Positions 34,990-44,306 of a stretch of DNA of 64,000 bases are shown here, piece by piece (the stretch's first letter is position 1; every line of letters begins with the position of its first letter). The DNA comes from VAZQ01 sp963739385 (GTDB taxonomy: Bacteria; Pseudomonadota; Alphaproteobacteria; Rhizobiales; Xanthobacteraceae). Both the position numbers and the translations under genes were made by a program. The notes under the pieces were generated by a model, which did no database searches, had not been told where the DNA came from, and was given only the letters and a program-made list of their open reading frames with translations. The stretch spans positions 248,001 to 312,000 of the forward strand of contig CAVUAI010000062.1 in the NCBI GenBank assembly GCA_963739385.1, written 5' to 3'.

Positions 34990-35116
34990 GCGGCCGGTGC
35001 GAGGTGCGTGCGTGGCGTGAGCGGACGCCAAGTCATCAGCCCGCAAGCCCACGCAGGCCGCGGCGAAGAAACTGCCGGCGCACCATGCAGCAAGTAGCCC
35101 GGATTGAGCGAGGCCT

Positions 35117-35213
35117 GTAGGGTGGGTTAGGCGCGCAGCGCCGTAACCCACCATCTGGAGTCGCGGAAAACTCAGCCGGTGGGTTACGCGCCTTCGGCGC
35201 TAACCCACCCTAC
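35117..35213. repeat. REP-like inverted repeat pair
   Basis: A 97-bp structure begins GTAGGGTGGGTTA and ends TAACCCACCCTAC. It contains two palindromes (GGTGGGTTA...TAACCCACC, each about 32 nt with GCGC cores) in inverted array. It lies between two DUF1801 genes. The form matches repetitive extragenic palindromes. A related single unit is at 8319-8349. Confidence 0.8.
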
Positions 35214-35253
35214 GAACTAGCGAAACTCGAGTGACGGGCGAGCGACAACAACC

Positions 35254-35707
35254 ATGAAAGCAACAACAACGATGAAGAAAGCGACAACCACCATGAACGA
35301 AGAGGAAGAGCGGCTCGCAGGAAGGAAAAGGAGGAGACTCTCCCTCTCAGCTGATAGATGCGAGAATCAAGGAGCTGAGTGACTGGCGGGGCGAGACGCT
35401 GGCTCGCGTCCGAATTCTCATCAAGCAGGCCGACCCGGAAGTGGTCGAGGAGTGGAAGTGGAGAGGGGTTCCGGTGTGGTCGCACGCCGGAATAATCTGC
35501 ACGGGTGAGACGTACAAGAATGTCGTGAAGATGACCTTCGCCAAGGGCGCCTCGTTGGAGGACCCTTCAGGCCTCTTCAACTCCAGCCTCGAAGGCAACA
35601 CCAGGCGCGCCATCGATTTCCATGAGGGCGACAAGATTGATGACAAGGCGTTGAAGGCGCTCATTCGCGCCGCCGTGGCACTGAACAAGTCCAAAGCCCG
35701 AAGCTAA
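35254..35707 (+). CDS. DUF1801 domain protein, second copy (frameshifted)
   Basis: ATG 35254 starts a Lys/Thr/Glu-rich tail (MKATTTMKKATTTMNEEEER). Around 35320-35341 the frame shifts by one and the protein continues PSQLIDARIKELSDWRGETLARVRILIKQADPEVVEEWKWRG. It ends in the DUF1801 landmarks VPVWSHAGIICTGETYKNVVKMTF and FHEGDKIDDKALKALIRAAV, with the stop at 35707. This is a paralogue of the gene at 34465 with the same tail-plus-domain design. The intact C-terminal part alone could start at GTG 35441, but that would cut the domain. Confidence 0.75.
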
Positions 35708-35989
35708 TCCACGGAATCAACATTTTCCGTGGGATCCTGCGCCGCTCCTCAATCCTGCCTCCCTCCAAGAGGCATTCCTGAACACTGAGTCACGCTTCAA
35801 CCACTTCGTAAACAGCGCCTGGTCATCCCGCCCGGCGCGTTGGTTCGCGCGCGTCGGTTCGATCATCAACGGCCGGCGCAGGGGGCGCGCATACCCGCGC
35901 GCGATGTGCGTGGCCGTGCCTTTCTCGCAGCGTGCGATGGATGTAGACTGGGCAGAAGCACGAAGCCGACGAAAACGGGGAGCGCTGCA

Positions 35990-36742
35990 GTGAATGTCGC
36001 GGAGAAGAAGCGATTGACCGGCCGCATCGCGGCCGAGAACATCAAGCTGATGGCGGTGCCGCGCCCGCCGCAGGGGGCGGTCGAGCGCCTGCTCGCGCTG
36101 GGCGATCCGACCGGGATCATTTCCGACACGATGGACGAGCTGGGCATCCCGGCCGGCGTCATCGGCGCGTCGGTGCTCAGGCCGACGATCGCGGGCAAGA
36201 CCATCGCCGGTCCGGCGCTGACCGTGCGCAACATCCTGCAGCGCATCGATCCGCTCGAAGGCGCGCGCGCGCACGTCAACCGCATGGCCGAGTTCGAGGC
36301 CCACAACCTGGCGCAGCCGGGCGACGTGCTGGTGATCCAGGGCGTGGCCAACGTCTCCAACATGGGCGGCATCTCCGCGCAGACCGGCCAGCGCCAGGGC
36401 GAGGTCGGCGCCATCGTGCAGGGCGGCGTGCGCGACATCGCGCATTCGCGCGCGCTGGGGTATCCGGTGTGGGCGAGCGACATCACGCCGGTCACCGGCA
36501 AGTGGCGGCTCGAGACCGTGGAGATCAACGGGGCGATCCAGATCGGCGAGATTCGCGTCGCCGCGGGCGACCTCGTGGTCGCCGACGATAGCGGGGTCTG
36601 CTTCATTCCGCGCGACGTGGTGCTCGAGGTGCTCGACGCCGCCGAGCAGAAGGCCAAGGCCGAAACGGTCCGCTGCAAGGCGATCGACGACGGAATCCCG
36701 GTGCCCGACATTTCGCGCGCAACCTACGGGGAGAAGAGCTAG
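35990..36742 (+). CDS. RraA-like / HMG aldolase family protein
   Basis: This 250-residue protein starts at GTG 35990 with GGGGAG upstream. It has the RraA fold: ISDTMDELGIPAGV near residue 40, VQGGVRDIAHSRALGYPVWA with the catalytic Arg-Asp near 145, and VVADDSGVCFIPRDVV near 200. Members include 4-hydroxy-4-methyl-2-oxoglutarate / 4-carboxy-4-hydroxy-2-oxoadipate aldolase from aromatic catabolism, besides RNase E inhibitors. The RD motif and longer length favour an aldolase or hydrolase rather than true RraA. It would suit the catabolic genes at the left of the window, but no direct link is visible. Confidence 0.88.
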   Translation: MNVAEKKRLTGRIAAENIKLMAVPRPPQGAVERLLALGDPTGIISDTMDELGIPAGVIGASVLRPTIAGKTIAGPALTVRNILQRIDPLEGARAHVNRMAEFEAHNLAQPGDVLVIQGVANVSNMGGISAQTGQRQGEVGAIVQGGVRDIAHSRALGYPVWASDITPVTGKWRLETVEINGAIQIGEIRVAAGDLVVADDSGVCFIPRDVVLEVLDAAEQKAKAETVRCKAIDDGIPVPDISRATYGEKS

Positions 36743-36834
36743 CGGGGCGCACACGGGCCCGGCGAGACGAAGGGCCTTTCAGTCGAGCGGGCCGGGCGGA
36801 GCCTTGCCCGCCGCCAGCGCATGAGGAGACGCAC

Positions 36835-37896
36835 ATGTCGAACTCCCGGCACCAATCGTCCACCAGCGCGAAGGAGCCCAATCGCCGCAGCGTCGTGCTC
36901 GCCGGCACCGCCCTCCTCGGCATCGCCGCCCTGCCCCGCGCGACGGCCGCTGCCGACGCAGGCCTGGCGCCCGCCGCCGATCTCCTCGCGGCCACGCGCT
37001 CGTTCCTCTCCGGCCTCGAGCCCGACAAGCGCAAGGCGGCGTCGTTCGCCTGGGACGGACGGGAATGGCGCGGCTGGAACTATTTCGGCTCCGCCGGCAA
37101 CATCAAGCCGGGCCTGCGGCTCGAGCAGATGAGCCCGGCGCAGAAGGCCGTCGCCTGGGACCTGCTCGCGACGCTGCTGTCGCCGGCCGGCCAGCAGAAG
37201 AGCCGAAACGTCATGACGCTGCAGGACGTGCTGGCGGCGAGCGGCAACGGCGCCGGCGAGCGCTCGTCGGAGCGTTTCTCGTTCGCGGTGTTCGGCACTC
37301 CGGCCGAGCGCGGCGCGTGGGGCTTCCGGCTCGAAGGGCATCACCTGACCCAATCCATCGCCGTGCGCGACGGGCAGATCGTTTCGATCACGCCGTCGTC
37401 GTTTTCGGCCAATCCCAACCGCGTCACGTCCGGAGCCCATGCCGGCCTGGTGACGCTCAAGGACGAAGAGGCGCTGGCGCGGCGGCTGTTCGCTGACCTC
37501 GCTTCCAAGCCGCAGACGAAAGCGCGGGTGTCGGCTACGCCACTTGACAACATTCTCTCCTATGCCGGCCGCGAGCGCGCGAACAGCCAGGCGCTCGGCG
37601 TTGCCGCCGCGGAATTGACGTCGGCGCAGCGCGACCTGTTGTGGCAGTTGATCGAGACCTACGCGGTCGCGCACGTCTCCCCGGTGCTCGCCACCGCGCA
37701 GCGCGCGCGGATCGAATCAGGCGACCGGGAGGCCGTGCATTTCGCCTGGTATGGGCCAAACACGCCGGAGACAGCGTTCGGCTATCGCGTGATCGGACCC
37801 ACCTTCGTGATCGAGATGGGATCCGTCGATGCGGCCGCGCAGCACCTGCACACCATCTACCACGACCTCGGCAACGTGCTGGGACGCGCCGCCTGA
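36835..37896 (+). CDS. DUF3500 domain protein, exported
   Basis: A 353-residue protein whose leader has RRSVVLAGTALLGIAALPRATA, a Tat-like signal. The DUF3500 domain runs through the rest, with WRGWNYFGSAGNIKPGLRLEQMS, FRLEGHHLTQSIAV near residue 165 and the C-terminal FGYRVIGPTFVIEMGSVDAAAQHLHTIYHDLGNVLG. The last segment is the strongest family landmark. ATG 36835 has GAGGAG upstream. The function of DUF3500 proteins is not established. The gene follows the RraA-like gene by 92 nt on the same strand. Confidence 0.85.
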   Translation: MSNSRHQSSTSAKEPNRRSVVLAGTALLGIAALPRATAAADAGLAPAADLLAATRSFLSGLEPDKRKAASFAWDGREWRGWNYFGSAGNIKPGLRLEQMSPAQKAVAWDLLATLLSPAGQQKSRNVMTLQDVLAASGNGAGERSSERFSFAVFGTPAERGAWGFRLEGHHLTQSIAVRDGQIVSITPSSFSANPNRVTSGAHAGLVTLKDEEALARRLFADLASKPQTKARVSATPLDNILSYAGRERANSQALGVAAAELTSAQRDLLWQLIETYAVAHVSPVLATAQRARIESGDREAVHFAWYGPNTPETAFGYRVIGPTFVIEMGSVDAAAQHLHTIYHDLGNVLGRAA

Positions 37897-38261
37897 CCGG
37901 CCATCGTCGAATCAGGCGGGCGTTGCGTAAGCCGAATCGCCTCCGGGCTCCGATTGTAATCGGCTACCGGCCCCTGCCGGCGTGACGCATCATTCAGCTC
38001 AATGCTCATAAATGTCCGGGATGCGGGATTACCTCCAACTCCGATTCGGCCCATGCCGGTGGTGTTTGTGCAACACCTGCCGGAAAACGATCGGTAACGC
38101 GGTGAGTAAAGGCACTTTTTCATTGTGCGGCGGCTGCCGTCAGCGCATTTCTTACGGTGCACCGATCGAAGCCAGAGGGGCTGAATGACGGTGGGGCAAG
38201 ATGGCTGGGCATCTTCCGGTCCGGAAGATGAAGGGATGGCCATCGCAAACAGGGGATTGTC
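37897..38261. other. Intergenic region
   Basis: No gene is supported. Both strands have only short chance frames. The start region of the small secreted gene at 38262 has an AGGGGATT ribosome-binding site, so this gap should contain its promoter, but no clear hexamers were seen. Confidence 0.4.
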
Positions 38262-38447
38262 ATGCTCAAGATTCTGACCGTCGTGGCTGCATCGTTCGCC
38301 ATGCTGAGCGCAGCCGCAGCCGCCGACCTGCCGCGCAAGGAGCCGCCGCCTCCGGTGGCGCCCGTTGGGAAAGCCCCGATTGGGAAGTATCCGGTCGGCA
38401 AGTTTCCCGTCGGCAAGTATCCGCAGCCTGTGGTGAGCAAGGGCTGA
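38262..38447 (+). CDS. Small secreted protein with PVGK-type repeats
   Basis: A 61-residue product with a clear signal peptide (MLKILTVVAASFAMLSAAAAA) and a mature peptide of about 40 residues. The mature part is built of short Pro-Val-Gly-Lys repeats (APVGK, PIGKYPVGKFPVGKYP). It is basic and probably disordered in the periplasm or outside the cell. No family known. It is 38 nt upstream of the L,D-transpeptidase gene on the same strand, so it could act at the cell wall (inference). Confidence 0.7.
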   Translation: MLKILTVVAASFAMLSAAAAADLPRKEPPPPVAPVGKAPIGKYPVGKFPVGKYPQPVVSKG

Positions 38448-38485
38448 CCGCTGCGAACTGCTTGTAGTGCCCGGACGAGGCAGCC

Positions 38486-39142
38486 ATGGTAGCGCGGGGA
38501 ATCCTATTTCTGCTGACCGGGCTGCTGCTCGGCGGCTGCATGCAGGGAACGTTGGCGCCGGTGAACGACGCCAACTTTACCGCACGCGACCGCCAGCAGC
38601 TGGCCAACCCGCCCTACCAGAAGGCGTCGATTCCGCACCTGTATCAGCGCCAAATCGTTGAATTCCACCGGAAGGAAGCGCCGGGGTCGATCGTGGTCGA
38701 TACCGATTCGCGTTTCCTCTACTACGTGCTGCCGGAAGGCAAAGCGATGCGCTACGGCGTGATCGTGGGCGAGGATGCGCAGGCCTGGTCCGGCGTCGCG
38801 CGGGTCGGTCGCAAGGAAGAATGGCCGGGCTGGACGCCGACCGCGAATGAGAAGCGGCGGCTCGGTCCACTTCCCAACTATGTGGAAGGCGGCGCTCACA
38901 ATCCGATGGGCGCGCGCGGGCTTTATCTTTACGCCGGCGACAAGGACACGCTGTACCGCATCCACGGCACCAACCAGCCGCAATGGATCGGACATGCGAT
39001 TTCGTCGGGCTGCATCCGGATGACCAACGAGGACGTGATCGATCTCTACAGCAGGGTGAAGATGGGATCGATCGTAGTCGTGCTGGGGCCGAATCGCGGC
39101 GGCTCTCAAGTCGCATCCGCGGCGACGGGCCGCCCGAACTAG
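38486..39142 (+). CDS. L,D-transpeptidase (ErfK/YbiS/YcfS/YnhG family) lipoprotein
   Basis: This 218-residue protein has an N-terminal lipoprotein signal (FLLTGLLLGGC, Cys near residue 18) and a YkuD catalytic domain. IVVDTDSRFLYYVLPEGKAMRYGVIVG opens it, and the catalytic motif HGTN...ISSGCIRMTNEDVIDLY has Cys as the nucleophile. Enzymes of this type form 3-3 peptidoglycan crosslinks or attach proteins to peptidoglycan in the periplasm. Its small secreted, Lys-rich neighbour is a conceivable partner. Confidence 0.93.
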   Translation: MVARGILFLLTGLLLGGCMQGTLAPVNDANFTARDRQQLANPPYQKASIPHLYQRQIVEFHRKEAPGSIVVDTDSRFLYYVLPEGKAMRYGVIVGEDAQAWSGVARVGRKEEWPGWTPTANEKRRLGPLPNYVEGGAHNPMGARGLYLYAGDKDTLYRIHGTNQPQWIGHAISSGCIRMTNEDVIDLYSRVKMGSIVVVLGPNRGGSQVASAATGRPN

Positions 39143-39427
39143 GCCGTGCACTCACAGATCGGCTTGGTTAATCCGGCCGACGTCCGCTTATCTCCCAACA
39201 GCAGCGCAAGAGCGGACGTTCGAGAATCGTCGGTCACTGTCATGAGCCGACATCACGTTATGATGCGACCGGACCTAGCTTGGCGCCGTGTAACTCTTTG
39301 GAGAGGTGCTGGGCGAACGCCGCACCGACGTACCACGACGGGGACACTAGACCGTTGCGGTGCGCGCAACGTTGAGCCTATCGGCGCCCCCTCTGGAGGT
39401 GCGGCTGGAAGGTGACGCCTGACTTGC

Positions 39428-39637
39428 TCAAAGCACCGGGCTGCCCGAGGCTCGGCTCGGGCCGCTGCGGCGCGCGCTACGTCTAGCCGATTGAGGGGAT
39501 GCCGTGGCTGGACCGGACTTTGCGAGGTCGGCCACCAACTCGCGCAGGAACTTCTCAATATAGTCGGCGTCCTGGCCAGCGAGTTCTTGGGCGATGGCAT
39601 GGAGCGTCGCGGCATCTTTGGGAAGCATGGTTGTCAT
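39428..39637 (-). CDS. Small hypothetical protein
   Basis: The 69-residue product starts at ATG 39637 directly after a strong GGAGGAGACAA ribosome-binding site. Its first 40 residues (MTTMLPKDAATLHAIAQEL, then a helix with DYIEKFLRELVADLAK) look like a compact helical domain. The Ser/Ala/Arg-rich tail may be unstructured or result from an indel. No family recognised. Confidence 0.55.
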   Translation of the reverse strand: MTTMLPKDAATLHAIAQELAGQDADYIEKFLRELVADLAKSGPATASPQSARRSARRSGPSRASGSPVL

Positions 39638-39782
39638 TTGTCTCCTCCACTCTTCCAAAAGTCGTCATCGGTGGAAGCATGGCACTATCGGGATTGTGCG
39701 TTTGTGAGCTACGTCACCGAGGTCGTGTGAGGACTCGGTGGGCACGCTAGGGTCTTCAAGGCGCCGGCGCCAACGAAGCGCA

Positions 39783-40733
39783 TCAATAACCTGGGAGGCG
39801 AGTCAGAAATTCGTAGATGGCGGCCAGTTCTTCATCATCCATTCGCCCGAGCGGCCGCCATGGCATTTGTCGGCTGAGCTCGTGGCCGTTGGGATCGATG
39901 CCGGTTCGCATGGTGGCGATGAATTCCGAAAGCTTCCATTGCTTGACCAGATTAAGGTCAGGTCCTAGCGGGCCGATCTGCCCCGGCACGCCGCCCGTCA
40001 GATCGCCGCCATGGCATTCGCGGCAATCCTGATAGGACAAGACGTACTCTCCGAACTCAAACGTCGGGCCCTTCGGCGGTGCCGTGATGCTGCGGGTGGT
40101 GACCGGCTTGCCGCTCGGCAGCATGCCGGCACCCAGCATTGCCACGCCCAGCAGGTTGAGCCGGGACGGCGGATCCGGAGTTGGCTCGCCGGCGGCGGGT
40201 AGGCTGCGAATGTACGCGATCACCGCCTGGGTATCGTCGTCGCTCAAGCTGCCGGCATTGGTGTAGGACATGACCGTCAGCCAACGCCCGTCCGCGTCGA
40301 CGCCGTTGCGGATCGCGCGAAAAATTTCGCCGTCGGACCAGCGCTTCAATCGTCCCGCCGGGGTCAGGTTGGAGGACACGAACGAGCCGACGGGAATCGG
40401 GAAATGCTTGCCGGCGTCGAGGCCGCCGGTGAGTGTGCCAGTACTCGAATGGCACGCGCTGCAAAAGCCATCGACAACGGCCTTGCCGCGCGCGATTTGC
40501 TCGGGGGTCGCCGCCACCTGGAGGTTCGGAACGGGAGCTCTACGGGCATGCTGCTTGACTATCCCCGCGAGCGTAAGCGCACTTGCGGATGAGACCGCGA
40601 CGACCAGCACCGCGGCGAGCCCTGCGCCACCCCATTTCAGAAACCTGTTTTTCATCCGCCAGGTGCGGATCCCCGTCCAGACGAACAACGCGATAGCGGC
40701 AACCATCGCTGCCAGGCCAAGAATGTTAAGCAT
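39783..40733 (-). CDS. Membrane-anchored dihaem cytochrome c
   Basis: A 316-residue protein. Two N-terminal hydrophobic spans (LNILGLAAMVAAIALFVW and GAGLAAVLVVAVSSASALTL) anchor it. Two class I cytochrome c domains follow, with haem sites CSACHS near residue 90 and CRECHG near 235, each followed by Met-bearing loops. This layout resembles cytochrome subunits of membrane alcohol, aldehyde or gluconate-type dehydrogenases. No dehydrogenase gene is next to it, so its electron donor is unknown. It faces the periplasm. Confidence 0.88.
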   Translation of the reverse strand: MLNILGLAAMVAAIALFVWTGIRTWRMKNRFLKWGGAGLAAVLVVAVSSASALTLAGIVKQHARRAPVPNLQVAATPEQIARGKAVVDGFCSACHSSTGTLTGGLDAGKHFPIPVGSFVSSNLTPAGRLKRWSDGEIFRAIRNGVDADGRWLTVMSYTNAGSLSDDDTQAVIAYIRSLPAAGEPTPDPPSRLNLLGVAMLGAGMLPSGKPVTTRSITAPPKGPTFEFGEYVLSYQDCRECHGGDLTGGVPGQIGPLGPDLNLVKQWKLSEFIATMRTGIDPNGHELSRQMPWRPLGRMDDEELAAIYEFLTRLPGY

Positions 40734-41088
40734 GTTGGACCAAGGCTGCGAACGAGTTTGGATCGGCGGAGCTGGTCACGAGGCCATGACGCTCCCAATG
40801 CCGCCGCCGGCGCACGTCACGCGTTCTCCGGCGCGCCGGCGGGCATCGCGGCGAGGCGGGCGGGCCTTTTGTTCCAACCGACTGGCAACGGGATAGCCTC
40901 ATAGTCTTCTCGTTGCAGAGGAGGCACGTCCGGGCACGAACCCGCTCGCCAACCGGACGCAACCACTTGACTTGATCCGTCTTGATGACCCGGATCGTCC
41001 TTGCGAATCGGATTTAGACAGCCGCAGGCCCGGCGTCGTGAGCCTGTGGCGCCCTTTCGCCGGTACGGGCGCGCACTGTTCCCGCCGC
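40734..41088. other. Intergenic region
   Basis: No gene supported. It probably contains the promoter of the leftward cytochrome gene. Only Arg/Pro-rich chance frames are seen. Confidence 0.4.
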
Positions 41089-41901
41089 TCAATCAGGCGT
41101 CCAAAGTGACCGTACAAATTGCACGCGCATTCCGATGCGCTCCATGTTGCGGTGGCTCGTCGAGAACGGAGCGGCACCGCTGAAAACGGTATCGACGCCG
41201 GCCGCGGCGGCATCGGAAATTCGTCGCCGAAGAAGCGCCGATTGAAGGCCGCGCCGGCGGAATACCGGGTTGGTCGTCGCATCGGCAAGATAGCCAACGC
41301 CATCCTTGAGATAGAGGGTCGCGGCGGCCGCGGGTTGGCCGTTCAAGCGGCCGACATAGAGCGACCACCCGGCCTGGTTCAGCCAGGGCCTGACGTTGAC
41401 CTTGAACTGGGCCTGATCCTTCTCGGCAATCCCCCAACCGGCCACGTAAGCGTCGAGATAGTCTTCCATGGTGTCGGCGGTGGCGACCTGCTCGATCGTG
41501 ACGGGATCACCGGTACGAGCCGCTCTCACTGGCTCTCCGATCAGGGAAACGTGAAAGCCGGACTGGAAAAACCCGCGGCGCGTGAGCTCGCGGCCGAGGC
41601 TCGCAACGTAGTGTCCCGGAACCATCTCAAACGTTGGCTTGATGCCATGCTCGCGATACCAGCGCACGAGCTCTTCGATATGCGGCTCGTGTCCCGCACG
41701 CAGACCGATGACACGAGAGAAGGACGGCAATCGAGACATCAAAGCGACAGCCGTTTCATCCACCCATCGATAATGAATCTCGACAGGATTCCCCGGCAGC
41801 CGCTCAAGAACCTTCATGCGGGACATCGTGTAAGAAATATCCACAGCCAGCGTCCGCTGCATTCGATCCAACGACGGGACAACCGCATCGCTCGTCGGCA
41901 T
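41089..41901 (-). CDS. GNAT family N-acetyltransferase
   Basis: A 270-residue protein with a C-terminal GNAT domain. WSLYVGRLNGQPAAAATLYLKDGVGYLADATTNPVFRRRGLQSALLRRRI contains the acetyl-CoA-binding R-R-x-G-L/H motif near residue 220. ASTSHRNMERIGMRVQFVRSLW-like features close the fold. The N-terminal half (GNPVEIHYRWVDETAVALMSRLPS) resembles two-domain GNATs in which it forms a degenerate GNAT repeat. The substrate is unknown. Divergent from the MFS gene. Confidence 0.85.
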   Translation of the reverse strand: MPTSDAVVPSLDRMQRTLAVDISYTMSRMKVLERLPGNPVEIHYRWVDETAVALMSRLPSFSRVIGLRAGHEPHIEELVRWYREHGIKPTFEMVPGHYVASLGRELTRRGFFQSGFHVSLIGEPVRAARTGDPVTIEQVATADTMEDYLDAYVAGWGIAEKDQAQFKVNVRPWLNQAGWSLYVGRLNGQPAAAATLYLKDGVGYLADATTNPVFRRRGLQSALLRRRISDAAAAGVDTVFSGAAPFSTSHRNMERIGMRVQFVRSLWTPD

Positions 41902-42000
41902 GGCACACGCCAGATGGGAAGGGTACGATCATTGTAGCATTCTCAAGCCCACTCAGGATCGGCCGCCGCGCGCGTTATTGAGATGGGCCGCCACACTGTG

Positions 42001-42029
42001 ATTCAAGTCTCCAAAACGGAGATTCGAAT
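42001..42029. promoter_or_regulatory. Imperfect palindrome in the GNAT-MFS divergent region
   Basis: ATTCAAGTCTCC-AAAAC-GGAGATTCGAAT pairs at 10 of 12 arm positions and lies between the divergent GNAT and MFS genes, 86 nt before the MFS start. It is a reasonable operator candidate or hairpin; no regulator gene is nearby. Confidence 0.35.
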
Positions 42030-42114
42030 TATGCGCTATCGGCTGCCGTCAAGCCGATGCCGCTGGGCTCTCGCTTCGGTGCCATTTTTCTCAGCAGCCT
42101 GCTAAACTGATGCC

Positions 42115-43323
42115 GTGACGGTTGCCGGGAATCAAAACCTACCATCCGCCCTCTCACCGGCCGCGCGGCAACGAGAGCGGCGGGCACTCGGCGTCGCCTG
42201 CGGCGCGCACGTGCTGCACGACGGCTATACCGATCTCATTTACGTCATGCTGCCGATCTGGCAGGCGGAGTTCGGGCTTAGCTACGCCGAGATTGGAGTA
42301 CTCCGGAGCCTGTACGCAGGCACGATGGCGGCTCTTCAAATTCCTTCCGGGGTGATCGCGGAAAGGTACGGAGCCGGAATTGTGCTCGCATTCGGAACGG
42401 CGCTGGCCGGCCTCGGCTATGTACTCGCGGGCGCGAGTGCTGGCCTTACGATGCTCGCGATCGCCCTCTTCCTGAGTGGGCTCGGTTCAAGCACGCAGCA
42501 TCCGCTCGCATCGTCGCTGGTAGCCCGAGCATTTGCCGGGCCGCGTTCGCTCAAAGCGCTCGGCACATACAATTTCGCCGGTGATGTCGGGAAGATGCTG
42601 GTGCCGCTGGCGGGCGCGCTTTTGCTGACGCTCGCGTCCTGGCGTTCGACCGTCGTTGTCCTTGGCGCATGTGGCGTCGCGGCCGCGGTTGCCATAGCAA
42701 TGCTCATGCCGCGGATCGACGCCGAGAGCGCCGCCCCTGGCGCGGAGGCGACTGAAGCGACGGCACAATCTACGCAGCGATACGGGTTTTCTCTGCTGTT
42801 CTCGATCGGCTTGATCGACAGCGCCACCCGGATGGCCTTCCTTACCTTCCTGCCATTCCTGTTGACGCAAAAGGGCGCGAGCGTCCCCACTATCGGCCTC
42901 GCCTTGAGTCTGGTGTTCGCAGGCGGCGCCATGGGCAAGCTTGCTTGCGCCTTCATCGGGGCGCGAATCGGCGTGGTCGCGACGGTCCTCCTGACCGAAG
43001 CGCTAACCGCGGTCGCGATACTGGCGTTGCTGCCGTTGCCGCTCGATGCTGGGCTGCTTCTGCTGCCGCTGATCGGTGTGGCCCTCAATGGGACTTCCTC
43101 GGTGCTCTACGGCTCGGTGCCGTTGTTCGTCAGCCCGGAACGGCGCGCCCGCGCGTTCGGCCTCTTCTACACCGGCACGATCGGCGCGGGTGCCGCGGCG
43201 CCGGTGGTGTTCGGGGCATTTGGCGATCTGCTGGGTGTGCCGACGACCATCGCTTTGACTGGGCTTTTTGCGCTTTTGACGATCCCGCCCGTCGTCATGC
43301 TTCGTCCATCCTTCGCGAGATAG
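42115..43323 (+). CDS. MFS transporter, fosmidomycin-resistance-like
   Basis: A 402-residue protein with 12 predicted membrane spans, starting at GTG 42115. The N-terminal GVACGAHVLHDGYTDLIYVMLPIWQAEFGLSYAEIGVLRSLYAG is characteristic of the Fsr subgroup of the major facilitator superfamily. The conserved A-motif-like loop is GVIAERYGAGIVL near residue 75, and a central cytosolic loop (IDAESAAPGAEATEATAQ) separates the halves. It is expected to export or import small organic compounds by proton coupling. It is the closest transporter upstream of the azole-peptide cluster, but 1.3 kb and a leftward gene separate them. Confidence 0.9.
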   Translation: MTVAGNQNLPSALSPAARQRERRALGVACGAHVLHDGYTDLIYVMLPIWQAEFGLSYAEIGVLRSLYAGTMAALQIPSGVIAERYGAGIVLAFGTALAGLGYVLAGASAGLTMLAIALFLSGLGSSTQHPLASSLVARAFAGPRSLKALGTYNFAGDVGKMLVPLAGALLLTLASWRSTVVVLGACGVAAAVAIAMLMPRIDAESAAPGAEATEATAQSTQRYGFSLLFSIGLIDSATRMAFLTFLPFLLTQKGASVPTIGLALSLVFAGGAMGKLACAFIGARIGVVATVLLTEALTAVAILALLPLPLDAGLLLLPLIGVALNGTSSVLYGSVPLFVSPERRARAFGLFYTGTIGAGAAAPVVFGAFGDLLGVPTTIALTGLFALLTIPPVVMLRPSFAR

Positions 43324-43466
43324 CTCGATTTGATGGTAGGCCCACGCGGCCGAATCAGGATTTTCAGCAGGTGCGATTCGCGGATTCCCGGCTCCAGTGG
43401 TTTTCCAACGTTGAGATTGACCGCCAGGTCAAATTTGGCCGGCCGCATCAGCGACGGTCAGGTTGC

Positions 43467-44306
43467 TCACCTCTGAGGACGCGGCCATGGATCGCGCGTT
43501 GCGACGCGCTCGAAATATCCGATCCCGCCGTGGCTCCGCTTTCCCCCCAGCGCGAAAATGGCGCCCTGCGGGTCCGTGCATCGGGCGATCCATCGGTTGC
43601 CCGGCACTTCGATCGGGCCGTCGAGGATCTGACCGCCGCCTGCCTTCACGCGCCGTATCGCCGCGTCGATGTCGTCGATGTTGAAATAGTAGAGCCAGAA
43701 CGGGACCGGCTGCGCCGGCGGCTTGGCGAACATGCCGCCGATCGTCTGCCCTCCGGCGGAGAACAGCTGATACGTGCCCATCTCGCTGACGTCGGCGTCG
43801 GCTTTTTTCCAGCCAAAGATCTCGCTGTAAAAGGCCCACGCCTTGTCGAGGTCAGCGGCGACCAGCTCGTGCCAGCCGACGCGACCCGGTGCGCCCGGCT
43901 CGGCGGGCTGCTCATGGCCGGGCGTGAGCCATTTGAACAACGCAATCATTGCCATTTGCGGATCGACGGCGACCGAAATGCGACTGATGTCGGAGACATC
44001 CTGCGGCGGAACATGCACGGCGCCGCCGAGCTGTCTGATGCGGTCGGCGCTCGCGTCCACGTCATCGACGCCGACATATCCGAGCCAGCTCGGCCTCAGG
44101 CCCGTTTTCGGAGCGTCCTCCCGCAGATTTGTCAGCCCGCTGACCGCGGTCTCTCCGGCAGTGAACAACGTGTAGGCGGTGCCGGGCACCGACGCGTCCT
44201 GCGTGCCCCAGCCGACAACCTCGGCATAGAAGGCCCTGGCGGCCTTCATGTCCGTCGTCATCAGCTCGTACCAGACGAAATGGCCATGCGAATCGACCAT
44301 GTTCAA
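43467..44306 (-). CDS. VOC family (glyoxalase-fold) protein, two-domain
   Basis: A 279-residue protein of two tandem vicinal-oxygen-chelate domains. The first begins GHFVWYELMTTDMKAARAFYAEVVGW and the second GRVGWHELVAADLDKAWAFYSEIFGW near residue 140. Each has the His-x-x-Glu style start seen in CFP-10/27kDa-antigen-like VOC proteins. The C-terminal DPQGAIFALGGKRS is typical. Metal-dependent isomerase, dioxygenase or resistance functions are known in the superfamily; the role here is unknown. Confidence 0.88.
   Translation of the reverse strand: MNMVDSHGHFVWYELMTTDMKAARAFYAEVVGWGTQDASVPGTAYTLFTAGETAVSGLTNLREDAPKTGLRPSWLGYVGVDDVDASADRIRQLGGAVHVPPQDVSDISRISVAVDPQMAMIALFKWLTPGHEQPAEPGAPGRVGWHELVAADLDKAWAFYSEIFGWKKADADVSEMGTYQLFSAGGQTIGGMFAKPPAQPVPFWLYYFNIDDIDAAIRRVKAGGGQILDGPIEVPGNRWIARCTDPQGAIFALGGKRSHGGIGYFERVATRDPWPRPQR

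Noticed and set aside
42115..43323. MFS gene as the exporter of the azole peptide
   Set aside because: It is Fsr-like, over 1.3 kb away, and separated by an oppositely oriented VOC gene; no evidence of co-transcription.
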